In this document: positions 1 through 7,032 of the stretch, piece by piece
Layout: each line of letters begins with the position of its first letter
How positions within the stretch are numbered: the first letter of the stretch is position 1
Assembly (NCBI GenBank): GCA_934486755.1
Contig: CAKSQT010000060.1
Span: 1-9,644, forward strand
Reading direction: 5' to 3'
DNA length: 9,644 nt
Source of the DNA: an uncultured Eubacteriales bacterium
Lineage (GTDB): Bacteria; Bacillota; Clostridia; Oscillospirales; Acutalibacteraceae
Program-made: the position numbers and the translations under genes
The notes under the pieces: generated by a model
Database searches by the model: none
Told to the model about the DNA's origin: nothing
The model's input: only the letters and a program-made list of their open reading frames with translations

Positions 1-44
1 TTTTAGTACATCCAAGTGCTGAAACCCTTGATTTTCCTGCATTC

Positions 45-1538
45 TTACTTATCAATAGACTTCATTGTCGGGAACAGGAGGACGTCGCGGATAGACGCGC
101 TGTCGGTAAGGAGCATAACAAGGCGGTCAACGCCGAAGCCGAGTCCGCCTGTGGGCGGCATACCGTATTCAAGCGCGGTTACATAATCGTAATCCACCTC
201 TGCCTTGCTGTCAGGTTCCTCTGCCTTTTTAGCGGCAACCTGCTTTTCAAAGCGTTCCTTTTGGTCTATCGGGTCGTTAAGCTCCGAGAAGGCGTTGCCG
301 AACTCGGTAGCGTTTATGAAATATTCAAAACGCTCGGTGAACATTGGGTCCTCGGGTTTTCTCTTAGCGAGAGGGCTGTTCTCAACTGGATAGTCGTAGA
401 TAAAGGTCGGCTGAATGAGCTTATCCTCAACGAACGCGTCAAAAAGCTCCGCCAAAACGGTGCCTTTGGTTGCGTTCTCGGGAACCTCAACGCCCTTTGC
501 CTTAGCGCAGGCGCGCGCCTCCTCATCAGAGTTCCAATCATAATAGTCGCAGCCTGAATATTTCTTTACAGCCTCGACCATAGTAAGGCGTTCCCACTTG
601 CCCATATTAATTTCGGTTCCCTGATAGTTTATCACCTTGCTGCCGCAAATTTTTTCGGCAAGCATAGTATTCATCTCTTCAACGAGGTCCATCATACCCT
701 TATAATCGGTGAACGCCTGATAAAGCTCAACCGTTGTGAACTCGGGGTTATGCTTGGTATCCATACCCTCGTTCCTGAAAATACGTCCCACCTCATAAAC
801 GCGGTGCATACCGCCGACAATAAGTCGTTTCAGATACAACTCGGTTTCGATACGCAAATACATATCAATATCAAGCGTGTTGTGGTGGGTCTTGAACGGG
901 CGCGCCGCGGCGCCGATTTCAAGCGGCACGAGAATAGGGGTATCAACCTCGGTATATCCCTTTGAGTCAAGATAATTGCGTATCTCTTTTAAAATCTGCG
1001 AACGCTTATAAAACGTATCGCGCACTTCGGGGTTGACTATGAGGTCAACGTACCTCTGGCGGTATCTTGTATCGGTATCTTTAAGGCCGTGGAACTTTTC
1101 GGGCAACGGCAAGAGCGACTTTGAAAGCAGTTTTATACCCTTTGCGTGTACTGAAATTTCGCCTGTCTGGGTTTTGAAAACAAAGCCCTCAACGCCGATA
1201 ATATCGCCTATATCCCACTTTTTGAAAGCGGCGTAATCCTCCTCGCCGACATCGTCGCGGCGGACGTAAAGCTGTATCGACCCGTCGCAATCCGCAAAGC
1301 CGACAAAGCTCGCCTTACCCATAATTCGGCGTGACATAATCCTGCCCGCGAGCTTTACGGTCTTACCCTCGAACGCTTCATAATCGCCCTTTATTACGGC
1401 GGAGCTGCTGTCAAAATCGTATTTCGTAATTTCATACGGGTTCTTGCCCGCGTCGCACAGTGCGGCGAGCTTTTCGCGGCGCACGCGCAGTATTTCGTTC
1501 AGATCCTGCTCGATGTTGCCGTTATTGTTTTGTGCCAT
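45..1538 (-). CDS. lysS: Lysyl-tRNA synthetase, class II
   Basis: Cytoplasmic enzyme that charges tRNA-Lys with lysine using ATP. The 497-residue length is normal for bacterial LysS. Seen in the protein: an N-terminal anticodon-binding OB-fold (about 58-140); the family stretch YRQRYVDLIVNP (159-170); the motif 1 region ending in DTPIL (199-203); AAARPFKTHHN (210-220); motif 2, with FRNEG (254-258) and HNPEFTTVELY (263-273); and motif 3, GLGFGVDR (465-472), with the ATP-binding Arg472. The ATG at 1538 is preceded by an AGGAAG ribosome binding site. It lies only 16 bp behind the greA stop, so it is the second gene of a greA-lysS operon, an arrangement common in Firmicutes. It ends in TAA at 45-47. 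The 44 bases beyond contain no complete terminator, so the transcript end lies outside the window. No missing motif or frameshift was seen. Confidence 0.98.
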   Translation of the reverse strand: MAQNNNGNIEQDLNEILRVRREKLAALCDAGKNPYEITKYDFDSSSAVIKGDYEAFEGKTVKLAGRIMSRRIMGKASFVGFADCDGSIQLYVRRDDVGEEDYAAFKKWDIGDIIGVEGFVFKTQTGEISVHAKGIKLLSKSLLPLPEKFHGLKDTDTRYRQRYVDLIVNPEVRDTFYKRSQILKEIRNYLDSKGYTEVDTPILVPLEIGAAARPFKTHHNTLDIDMYLRIETELYLKRLIVGGMHRVYEVGRIFRNEGMDTKHNPEFTTVELYQAFTDYKGMMDLVEEMNTMLAEKICGSKVINYQGTEINMGKWERLTMVEAVKKYSGCDYYDWNSDEEARACAKAKGVEVPENATKGTVLAELFDAFVEDKLIQPTFIYDYPVENSPLAKRKPEDPMFTERFEYFINATEFGNAFSELNDPIDQKERFEKQVAAKKAEEPDSKAEVDYDYVTALEYGMPPTGGLGFGVDRLVMLLTDSASIRDVLLFPTMKSIDK

Positions 1539-1554
1539 TTATTTCACTTCCTGT

Positions 1555-2028
1555 TTATTTGGATATTGCGAGAATTTTGAGTTTAAATTCTCCGCCGGGA
1601 GCCTCGACGATTACATCGTCCCCGACCTTTTTGCCGAGAAGCGCCTTGCCGACAGGGGATTCGTCAGAAATAAGACCTCTCCTCGGGTCAGCCTCGGTCG
1701 AACCGACAACGCGGTATTCACATTCCTCGTCCTCCGTCTCGTCAAGCACCTTGACCATAGCGCCGACTATAACGGTTTTGCTTTTGCCCTTAACGTCCTT
1801 TATTATTTCAACGTTTTTGAGCATAGCCTCTATCTCAACTATACGGGCTTCGATTTTAGCCTGTTCGTTTTTAGCCTCGTCATACTCACTGTTTTCGGAA
1901 AGGTCGCCGTAGCCTCTTGCGATTTTGATTTTTTCGGCTATATCGGCACGTCCGACGGTTTTGAGATTTTCAAGCTCGTCGTGGAGCTTTTTAAGTCCTT
2001 CATCGGTTACTTTAATAGTTTTTGCCAT
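1555..2028 (-). CDS. greA: Transcription elongation factor GreA
   Basis: Binds in the RNA polymerase secondary channel and stimulates cleavage of backtracked transcripts. The 157-residue product has the usual two-domain layout: an N-terminal antiparallel coiled coil (about 1-75) and a C-terminal FKBP-like domain (about 80-157). The coiled-coil tip GDLSENSEYDEAKNEQA (41-57) carries the two acidic residues needed for cleavage, here D42 and E45. The frame is open up to a GTG at 2040. The ATG at 2028 is preferred because an AAAGGTGG ribosome binding site sits 8 nt upstream and the protein then begins MAKTIKV, as homologues do. Translation from 2040 would put that site inside the gene. First gene of greA-lysS, with its own promoter at 2061-2089. 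Confidence 0.97.
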   Translation of the reverse strand: MAKTIKVTDEGLKKLHDELENLKTVGRADIAEKIKIARGYGDLSENSEYDEAKNEQAKIEARIVEIEAMLKNVEIIKDVKGKSKTVIVGAMVKVLDETEDEECEYRVVGSTEADPRRGLISDESPVGKALLGKKVGDDVIVEAPGGEFKLKILAISK

Positions 2029-2060
2029 AATAAAAACCACCTTTTATCCATATAAAAAAT

Positions 2061-2089
2061 ATTATATAATTATTGAACTGTTATGTCAA
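2061..2089 (-). promoter_or_regulatory. Sigma-A promoter of greA-lysS
   Basis: On the minus strand the -35 box TTGACA (2084-2089) and the -10 box TATAAT (2061-2066) both match consensus exactly, separated by 17 bp of AT-rich DNA. Transcription should start near 2054, about 25 nt before the greA ATG at 2028. This separates greA-lysS from the guaB/glycosyltransferase genes, although read-through from upstream remains possible. Confidence 0.9.
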
Positions 2090-2094
2090 GAACA

Positions 2095-2111
2095 AGCGTT
2101 GACAATACGCT
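2095..2111 (-). terminator. Possible weak hairpin at the end of the GtrA gene
   Basis: AGCGT and ACGCT arms (5 bp, 7-nt loop) overlap the stop codon of the GtrA-family gene and are followed on the minus strand by TGTTCTTG. The stem is short and the T-tract poor, so termination before the greA promoter would at best be partial. Listed because no better terminator exists between the two genes. Confidence 0.25.
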
Positions 2112-2511
2112 ATTTGCCCTCTTTTTTGTATATCAGGCATTTGCGGATTATGAAATTATACGCGAAAACAAGACCCGTAGCGGCAACCTTTGACGGCATT
2201 TCGCTGAATTTAAGCACATCTACCGCAATCCACATAATGAGCAAATTCAAAAGAAGTCCTATTATGCTTGCAAGGTAAACGCTCAAAATCTCACGCCCGA
2301 CGGACGTATTCCGAGCCTTGAACACAAGCAGTCTGCCCGCAAGCCAATTTACAAAGGTCGATATTACATACGAAACCGTGACGGCGGCAAGATAATAAAC
2401 TCCTATTAAATCAAGCAGAAAAAACGCCGCCCATTCGGTCACGGTGGCAATTCCGCCGACAAGAACGTAAAGCGCAAATTCTTTTATATTATTTCTGTTC
2501 ATTGTCTTCAT
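2110..2511 (-). CDS. GtrA-family membrane protein (putative lipid-linked sugar flippase)
   Basis: A 133-residue integral membrane protein with four predicted helices (about 11-33, 38-60, 76-98 and 106-124) and a basic C-terminus. It carries the family's repeated N-x(4)-R-type signature: N55...R60...F64 after helix 2, and N119-F120...R123...Y128 after helix 4. GtrA/DPMS-type proteins are thought to move polyprenyl-phosphate-linked monosaccharides across the membrane or to anchor the partner glycosyltransferase; the substrate here is unknown. The start at 2511 lies 23 bp inside the preceding glycosyltransferase gene, implying translational coupling. An ATG at 2502 in the same frame is an alternative, and neither has a strong ribosome binding site. 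Pairing with a two-helix GT2 enzyme is the classic GtrA/GtrB arrangement and supports both calls. Confidence 0.88.
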   Translation of the reverse strand: MKTMNRNNIKEFALYVLVGGIATVTEWAAFFLLDLIGVYYLAAVTVSYVISTFVNWLAGRLLVFKARNTSVGREILSVYLASIIGLLLNLLIMWIAVDVLKFSEMPSKVAATGLVFAYNFIIRKCLIYKKEGK

Positions 2512-3451
2512 TCGTCCGCTCGCTTATGATATAGCGCGGTCTGTGCTTGACCTCCAAATAGGTCTTACCAATATATTCGCCTATAACGCCCAAGGATATT
2601 AGCTGTATTCCGCCCATAAGGCAGACTATACAGACGATACTTGCCCAGCCGAGGACGGTGCCGCCCGCAAAATGCGCGATAACCGCCCAAACAATACCTA
2701 TGAAGCTGAGAAGCGAAACTATTACCCCGAAAAACGAAATAATTCGCAGCGGTTTAATGCTGAGGCTCGTTATGCCGTCAAGCGCAAGCAATATCATTTT
2801 TCTGAGCGGATAGTGGCTTTCGCCCGCAACACGTTCGTGACGGGTGTAATAAACGCTTGTACTGCTGAACCCGACAAGAGGTATCATACCCCGTAAAAAG
2901 AGATTTACTTCTTTATATTCGGAAAATTCTTTTAACACGCGCGACGAAACAAGTCGGTAATCGGCGTGATTATACACAACCTCGGCGCCCATTAAATTAA
3001 GGAATTTATAAAATCCCTGCGCGGTGTTGCGCTTAAAGGCTGAATCGGTATCGCGGTTATCGCGGACGCCGTAAACCACCTCGTTGCCTTCAAGGTATTT
3101 TCTAACCATCTGCTCCATAGCCGAAATATCGTCCTGCCCGTCGCAGTCAATCGAAATCGTTACCGTGCATTTATCCTTTGCCTCCATAAGACCCGCGAGA
3201 ACCGCGTTCTGATGGCCGCGGTTGCGGCTTTGCCTTATGCATGTAAAGGATTCGTTCTGCTTTGACAGGTCGGTGATGATATTCCACGTATTGTCCTTAC
3301 TGCCGTCATCGACAAACAAAATCCTGCTGTCGTCTGATATTAGCTGTAATTCTTTTAATTTATTCAGTTCACCGAGAAATTCGGGTGCCGTAATGGGCAA
3401 TACTTCCTCCTCATTATAGCACGGAATTATCACATACAGTGTCGGATACAT
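2489..3451 (-). CDS. GT2 glycosyltransferase, GtrB/DPM1-like (polyprenyl-phosphate sugar transferase)
   Basis: Probably transfers a sugar from a nucleotide sugar to undecaprenyl phosphate on the inner face of the membrane, for later modification of envelope polymers. The 320-residue protein starts with a GT-A fold: YVIIPCYNEEEV (6-17), FVDDGSKDNT (46-55), SRNRGHQNAVLAG (75-87) and the metal/nucleotide site DCDGQDD (102-108), which is DxDxQD in most relatives. Two C-terminal membrane helices follow (about 235-258 and 267-290), then the typical GEYIGKTYLEVKHRPRYII tail (291-309). The frame is open to 3607, but that part is antisense-like overlap of guaB. The ATG at 3451 has GGAGG five to six nt upstream and gives the family's normal N-terminus. 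It starts 20 bp after the guaB stop and overlaps the GtrA gene by 23 bp, so the three are probably co-transcribed. The sugar donor cannot be read from sequence. Confidence 0.93.
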   Translation of the reverse strand: MYPTLYVIIPCYNEEEVLPITAPEFLGELNKLKELQLISDDSRILFVDDGSKDNTWNIITDLSKQNESFTCIRQSRNRGHQNAVLAGLMEAKDKCTVTISIDCDGQDDISAMEQMVRKYLEGNEVVYGVRDNRDTDSAFKRNTAQGFYKFLNLMGAEVVYNHADYRLVSSRVLKEFSEYKEVNLFLRGMIPLVGFSSTSVYYTRHERVAGESHYPLRKMILLALDGITSLSIKPLRIISFFGVIVSLLSFIGIVWAVIAHFAGGTVLGWASIVCIVCLMGGIQLISLGVIGEYIGKTYLEVKHRPRYIISERTNEDNEQK

Positions 3452-3471
3452 AGTTACCTCCGCGAATAATC

Positions 3472-4980
3472 TTATTTCGCCGTTCCGAGTGATGTTTCCT
3501 TTTGAATTACGTCGTGCGCGCCGCCCTCGATAATGCTGGTTGCGGAAACCAGAGTGAGCTTTGCTTTCTTTTGAAGCTCGGGAATGGTCAGTGCGCCGCA
3601 GTTGCACATAGTCGATTTGACCTTTGAAAGCGAGAGGTTCACGTTATCCTTTAAAGAGCCTGCATACGGAACATAGGAATCAACGCCCTCCTCAAACGAG
3701 AGCTTTTTATCGCCGCCGAGGTCGTATCTCTGCCAATTGCGGGCGCGGTTTGAGCCCTCGCCCCAATATTCCTTATAGTAATTTCCGCCTATCGTTATCT
3801 TATTTGTCGGGCTTTCGTCAAAGCGCGCGAAATATCTGCCGAGCATAAGGAAATCGGCGCCCATAGCAAGCGCTAAGGTCATATGATGGTCGTGAACTAT
3901 ACCGCCGTCCGAGCAGACGGGGATATAAACGCCCGTTTTTTCAAAGTATTCGTCCCTTGCTGCGCAAACGTCAATAAGCGCGGTTGCTTGACCTCTGCCT
4001 ATACCCTTTGTTTCTCTTGTTATACAAATAGAGCCGCCGCCGATGCCGACCTTTATAAAATCGGCGCCTGCTTCCGCCAAGAACATAAAGCCCTCGCGGT
4101 CGACAACATTGCCTGCGCCCACCTTGACGGCGTCGCCGTATTTTTCACGTATGAACGCTATCGTGCGGGACTGCCACTCGCTGAATCCCTCCGACGAGTC
4201 GATACAAAGAACGTCCGCACCCGCGTTTACAAGCGCGGGAACGCGCTCGGCATAGTCGCGTGTGTTAATTCCCGCGCCGACTACATAGCGTTTATCCCCG
4301 TCAAGCAGTTCGTTGGGATTTTCCTTATGCGCGTCGTAATCCTTGCGGAAAACGAAGTATTTAAGACGTCTGTTTTCGTCAATTATCGGCAGGGAGTTGA
4401 GTTTTTTATCCCAAATAATATCGTTGGCTTTTTTTAGCGTAGTGTTTTCATCGCCGACGGTGAGCGAGTCAAACGGAGTCATAAAATCCTTTACCGCGGT
4501 GTCGGGCGACATACGGCTGACGCGGTAATCACGGCTTGTAACTATGCCGAGCAGTTTTCCGCCTGCCGTTCCGTCCTCGGTTACCGCAACGGTGGAGTGA
4601 CCAGTTTTTTCTTTAAGAGCCAGAATATCGGCAAGGGTGCTGTCGGGCGAAACGTTGGAATCGCTGACGACAAAGCCTGCCTTGTAGGACTTTGCACGGG
4701 CGACCATAGCCGCCTCCTCCTCAACGCTCTGTGAACCGAAGATAAAGGAAACGCCGCCCTCGCGCGCGAGAGCCACGGCAAGCCTATCGCCCGAAACTGA
4801 CTGCATTATAGCCGAGGTGAGAGGAATATTCATAGAAAGCGACGGTTCCTCGCCCTTTTTGAACTTCACAAGAGGGGTTTTAAGGCTAACATTCGCAGGA
4901 ATACATTCCGAAGACGAAAACCCGGGAACCAAGAGGTATTCGTTAAATGTGTGTGATACTTCGTTAAAATAATATGCCAT
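3472..4980 (-). CDS. guaB: Inosine-5'-monophosphate dehydrogenase (divergent clade, CBS-containing)
   Basis: Oxidises IMP to XMP with NAD+, the committed step of GTP synthesis. The 502-residue TIM barrel is interrupted by two CBS domains (about 100-215), a normal layout. The catalytic loop is GIGGGSICITRETKGIGRG (312-330) with Cys319 as nucleophile; SDGG (357-360) is the phosphate-binding strand, and LMLGRYFARF (378-387) follows. The flap region contains NWQRY (415-419), retaining the Arg-Tyr pair that activates water in IMP dehydrogenases. Several segments depart from the textbook enzyme: the NAD-side loop reads DSSEGFSEWQ (260-269... beginning at D260/S261) where many have DTAHGHS, and KEYWGEGSNRARNWQRY replaces the MGSLGAM-type flap. 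A GMP reductase role is the alternative, but the CBS pair and Arg-Tyr favour IMPDH. The ATG at 4980 follows GGAGA and a perfect-consensus promoter. The GT2 gene follows at 20 bp. Confidence 0.9.
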   Translation of the reverse strand: MAYYFNEVSHTFNEYLLVPGFSSSECIPANVSLKTPLVKFKKGEEPSLSMNIPLTSAIMQSVSGDRLAVALAREGGVSFIFGSQSVEEEAAMVARAKSYKAGFVVSDSNVSPDSTLADILALKEKTGHSTVAVTEDGTAGGKLLGIVTSRDYRVSRMSPDTAVKDFMTPFDSLTVGDENTTLKKANDIIWDKKLNSLPIIDENRRLKYFVFRKDYDAHKENPNELLDGDKRYVVGAGINTRDYAERVPALVNAGADVLCIDSSEGFSEWQSRTIAFIREKYGDAVKVGAGNVVDREGFMFLAEAGADFIKVGIGGGSICITRETKGIGRGQATALIDVCAARDEYFEKTGVYIPVCSDGGIVHDHHMTLALAMGADFLMLGRYFARFDESPTNKITIGGNYYKEYWGEGSNRARNWQRYDLGGDKKLSFEEGVDSYVPYAGSLKDNVNLSLSKVKSTMCNCGALTIPELQKKAKLTLVSATSIIEGGAHDVIQKETSLGTAK

Positions 4981-5018
4981 ATTCTTCTCCGTTCTGCTGT
5001 TTTTTAGATATTATATTG

Positions 5019-5047
5019 ATTATATCCGTGCGCCGTCCGATTGTCAA
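5019..5047 (-). promoter_or_regulatory. Sigma-A promoter of guaB
   Basis: Minus-strand TTGACA (5042-5047), a 17-bp GC-rich spacer, and TATAAT (5019-5024), all exact consensus. The predicted start is near 5012, giving a leader of about 32 nt that ends in a GGAGA ribosome binding site. An AT-rich stretch just upstream (about 5048-5060) could act as an UP element and also forms the T-tract of the terminator at 5064-5079. Confidence 0.9.
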
Positions 5048-5063
5048 CGAAAATATACAAAAC

Positions 5064-5079
5064 GCGGCGCAAACGCCGC
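5064..5079 (-). terminator. Second hairpin terminator after tsf
   Basis: GCGGCG and CGCCGC arms (6 bp, 4-nt loop) are followed on the minus strand by a T-rich tail (GTTTTGTATATTTT). It would stop rpsB-tsf transcripts that pass the first hairpin, just upstream of the guaB promoter. Confidence 0.65.
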
Positions 5080-5117
5080 TTGTTTAGGCAAGTTCGGATT
5101 ATTACCGCTTGCTTAGG
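5076..5117. repeat. Two 13-bp near-identical direct repeats upstream of guaB
   Basis: CCGCTTGTTTAGG (5076-5088) and CCGCTTGCTTAGG (5105-5117) match at 12 of 13 positions and start 29 bp apart. They lie between the tsf terminator and the guaB -35 box, at about -64 to -105 from the predicted guaB start. The first copy shares its left edge with the terminator stem at 5064-5079. Function unknown. Confidence 0.55.
5089..5101 (-). promoter_or_regulatory. PurBox-like site upstream of guaB
   Basis: On the minus strand the 13-mer TAATCCGAACTTG matches the Bacilli PurR operator AWWWCCGAACWWT at 11 of 13 positions, including the whole CCGAAC core. Its centre lies about 83 bp upstream of the predicted guaB start. 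A purine-related regulator would make sense in front of guaB, but only one box is seen and PurR may be absent from this lineage. Tentative. Confidence 0.35.
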
Positions 5118-5141
5118 AACCTGTCACGCCAACTATAAACA

Positions 5142-5165
5142 GAAGCACCGAAAAATCGGTGCTTC
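5142..5165 (-). terminator. Hairpin terminator of rpsB-tsf
   Basis: A perfect 10-bp stem (GAAGCACCGA with its complement) and 4-nt loop begin 11 bp after the tsf stop codon. On the minus strand a moderate T-containing tail (TGTTTATAG) follows. The stem strength and position make it the likely operon terminator, backed up by the hairpin at 5064-5079. Confidence 0.8.
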
Positions 5166-5175
5166 AAGAGTTTTA

Positions 5176-6087
5176 TTATTTTATCATTCCCGCAACTTCT
5201 GCCGCGAAATCGTCAACACGCTTTTCAATGCCCTCGCCCTTTTCAAAACGAACAAAAGCGTCTATCTTAATGTCGGCGCCAAGCTCCTTAGCGGTCTTCT
5301 CAACATACTTGCCGACGGTAAGCTCGCCGTCCATAACGAACTGCTGTTCAACAAGGCAGTTTTCCTTGTAGAACTTACCGATTTTACCTTCAACGATCTT
5401 TCCAAGAACAGCCTCGGGCTTGTTAGCCATCTTGGGGTCTTCCTTCATCTGAGCGATAAGGATTTCTTTCTCCTTCTCGATTGCCTCGGCAGGAACGGAG
5501 GCCTCGTCAAGATAAGTCGGGTTCATAGCGGCGATCTGCATAGCAACGTTTTTGCCCATTGCAACGAAATCGGCATTGTCAGCGGCAAGCTCGGTATCGA
5601 ACTTAACCATAACGCCTATCTTTCCGCCTGCGTGAACGTAGGTAACGGTCTTGCCCTCGTAACGCACGAAACGGCGAACCTTTATATTTTCACGAACGGC
5701 AAGGAAAAGCTCCTGAACCATCTGTTCAACGGTCTGACCGTTCTTTTCGCACTTCAAAAGTGCGTCAACATCAGCAGGGTTCTGCTCGGCGATAACCTCG
5801 GCAACCTTGCTTGCAAGCGCCTTGAACTCAACGCCGTTTGCAACGAAGTCGGTCTCTGCGTTAAGCTCGACCACAACTCCGACATTATCCTTTGTGTAGG
5901 CACATACAGTACCCTCGGCAGCCACACGGCTTGCCTTTTTAGCCTGAGAGGCAAGTCCCTTTTCTCTAAGGAAATCCGCAGCGGCGTCCATATTGCCGTC
6001 ACACTCGGTAAGAGCCTTCTTGCAGTCCATCATACCGCAGCCTGTCTTCTCTCTCAAAGCCTGAACATCTTTCGCTGTGAAAGCCAT
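5176..6087 (-). CDS. tsf: Translation elongation factor Ts
   Basis: Guanine-nucleotide exchange factor that regenerates EF-Tu-GTP in the cytoplasm. The 303-residue length is close to the family norm. The N-terminal UBA-like domain carries the signature LREKTGCGMMDCKKAL (11-26). The EF-Tu contact motif TDFV (79-82) follows in the core, then two core subdomains containing VRRFVRYEG and HAGGKIGVMV. The ATG at 6087 has a GGAGAG ribosome binding site. The gene lies 26 bp behind rpsB, the near-universal bacterial pairing, and is followed by a strong hairpin. The long open frame on the opposite strand is a coding shadow. Confidence 0.98.
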   Translation of the reverse strand: MAFTAKDVQALREKTGCGMMDCKKALTECDGNMDAAADFLREKGLASQAKKASRVAAEGTVCAYTKDNVGVVVELNAETDFVANGVEFKALASKVAEVIAEQNPADVDALLKCEKNGQTVEQMVQELFLAVRENIKVRRFVRYEGKTVTYVHAGGKIGVMVKFDTELAADNADFVAMGKNVAMQIAAMNPTYLDEASVPAEAIEKEKEILIAQMKEDPKMANKPEAVLGKIVEGKIGKFYKENCLVEQQFVMDGELTVGKYVEKTAKELGADIKIDAFVRFEKGEGIEKRVDDFAAEVAGMIK

Positions 6088-6113
6088 TATATTTCTCTCC
6101 TATCAGTATTAAA

Positions 6114-6875
6114 TTATTCTTCTGTTTCAGCAGTTGCTTCATCGGCAACCTCTGTGGTCTCCTCGGCGTCGTTAGCCGCGGTTCCCATTTCGCTGCCCTG
6201 TCTGCCCTCGATAACAGCGGCGGCAATAGTCTCAGAAATGAGTTTTACCGCACGGATAGCGTCATCATTACCGGGGATAACAGCGTCAATCTCGTCAGGA
6301 TCGCAGTTGGTGTCAACTATTGCGATGATCGGGATACCGAGCTTCTTAGCTTCGGAAACGGCAATTCTTTCCTTGCGGGGGTCAACTATGAACATAGCCG
6401 CAGGGATCTTCTTCATATCCTGTATACCGCCGAGGAACTTTTCGAGCTTCTCTATTTCAAGATTGAGCTTGATAACCTCTTTCTTGGGGAGAAGTTCAAA
6501 CGTACCGTCGTCCCTCATATTGCGAAGCTGATTAAGTCTTGCAATTCTTGTGCGGATAGTTGTAAAGTTTGTGAGCATACCGCCCAGCCAACGCGCGTTT
6601 ACGTAAGGCATACCGCAGTGGATAGCCTCCTCCTTAACGGAGTCCTGAGCCTGTTTCTTGGTGCCGACAAATAGAATGTCGCCGCCGTCAGCCGCTATGT
6701 CGCGAACGAACATATAAGCCTCGTTGAGCTTCTTAACGGTCTTTTGAAGGTCGATAATGTAAATTCCGTTACGCTCCGTGAAAATGTACTCAGCCATTTT
6801 CGGGTTCCAGCGTCTTGTCTGATGTCCGAAGTGAACACCTGCTTCAAGCAACTGTTTCATTGATACTACTGCCAT
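6114..6875 (-). CDS. rpsB: 30S ribosomal protein S2
   Basis: Small-subunit protein that binds late in assembly near the 16S head/body junction and helps recruit S1 where S1 exists. The 253-residue protein shows MKQLLEAGVHFGHQTRRWNPKM (near 6-27), IIDLQKT (40-46), GTKKQAQ (71-77), ARWLGGMLTNF (94-104), the coiled-coil insertion (about 105-150), and the IPIIAIVDTNCDPDEIDAVIP region (181-201). The last 20 or so residues form an acidic, low-complexity tail rich in Glu, Ala and Thr, common in Clostridia and probably disordered. The ATG at 6875 lies 8 nt from a full AGGAGG (6884-6889). First gene of rpsB-tsf, with a long leader and its own promoter. Confidence 0.98.
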   Translation of the reverse strand: MAVVSMKQLLEAGVHFGHQTRRWNPKMAEYIFTERNGIYIIDLQKTVKKLNEAYMFVRDIAADGGDILFVGTKKQAQDSVKEEAIHCGMPYVNARWLGGMLTNFTTIRTRIARLNQLRNMRDDGTFELLPKKEVIKLNLEIEKLEKFLGGIQDMKKIPAAMFIVDPRKERIAVSEAKKLGIPIIAIVDTNCDPDEIDAVIPGNDDAIRAVKLISETIAAAVIEGRQGSEMGTAANDAEETTEVADEATAETEE

Positions 6876-6997
6876 TTGTTTTTCCTCCTAAGGTTTTTCC
6901 TCCATCCCGTAATGCGTTCGGAATCAGCCGAGCAGTACAGCCGCACCTTACCGAATAAAACGGAATGTGTGTAATATTTGCCAACATATACGTTAGC
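6876..6997 (-). promoter_or_regulatory. rpsB mRNA leader (about 122 nt)
   Basis: The distance between the predicted transcription start (near 6997) and the rpsB ATG is about 122 nt, long for a simple leader. It contains short complementary segments, for example CGG...CCG pairs and a possible GTGCG/CGCAT helix around 6910-6945, before a full ribosome binding site. S2 regulates its own operon through the leader in some bacteria, so autogenous control is plausible, but no known leader motif was recognised. Confidence 0.4.
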
Positions 6998-7003
6998 CGA
7001 TAA

Positions 7004-7032
7004 ATTATATCACAAAAGATCGCTATATGCAA
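7004..7032 (-). promoter_or_regulatory. Sigma-A promoter of rpsB-tsf
   Basis: On the minus strand, TTGCAT (7027-7032), a 17-bp spacer and a perfect TATAAT (7004-7009). It points away from the plus-strand promoter at 7110-7138, so this 312-bp intergenic region (6876-7187) is a divergent promoter region. Confidence 0.85.

Noticed and set aside
1..44. Possible attachment site or terminator downstream of lysS
   Set aside because: No hairpin with T-tract and no direct repeat partner in the window; too short to judge.
1444..2055. Plus-strand open frames opposite the lysS start and greA
   Set aside because: They overlap conserved genes completely and have no start signals or recognisable domains.
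3452..3607. N-terminal extension of the GT2 frame into guaB
   Set aside because: The 52 extra residues are basic and non-homologous and come from sequence inside the guaB 3' end; the ATG at 3451 has a good ribosome binding site.
5041..6531. A 496-codon open frame on the plus strand opposite tsf and rpsB
   Set aside because: It is antisense to two certain genes, has no ribosome binding site, begins inside a terminator/promoter region, and its composition reflects the complementary codon bias.
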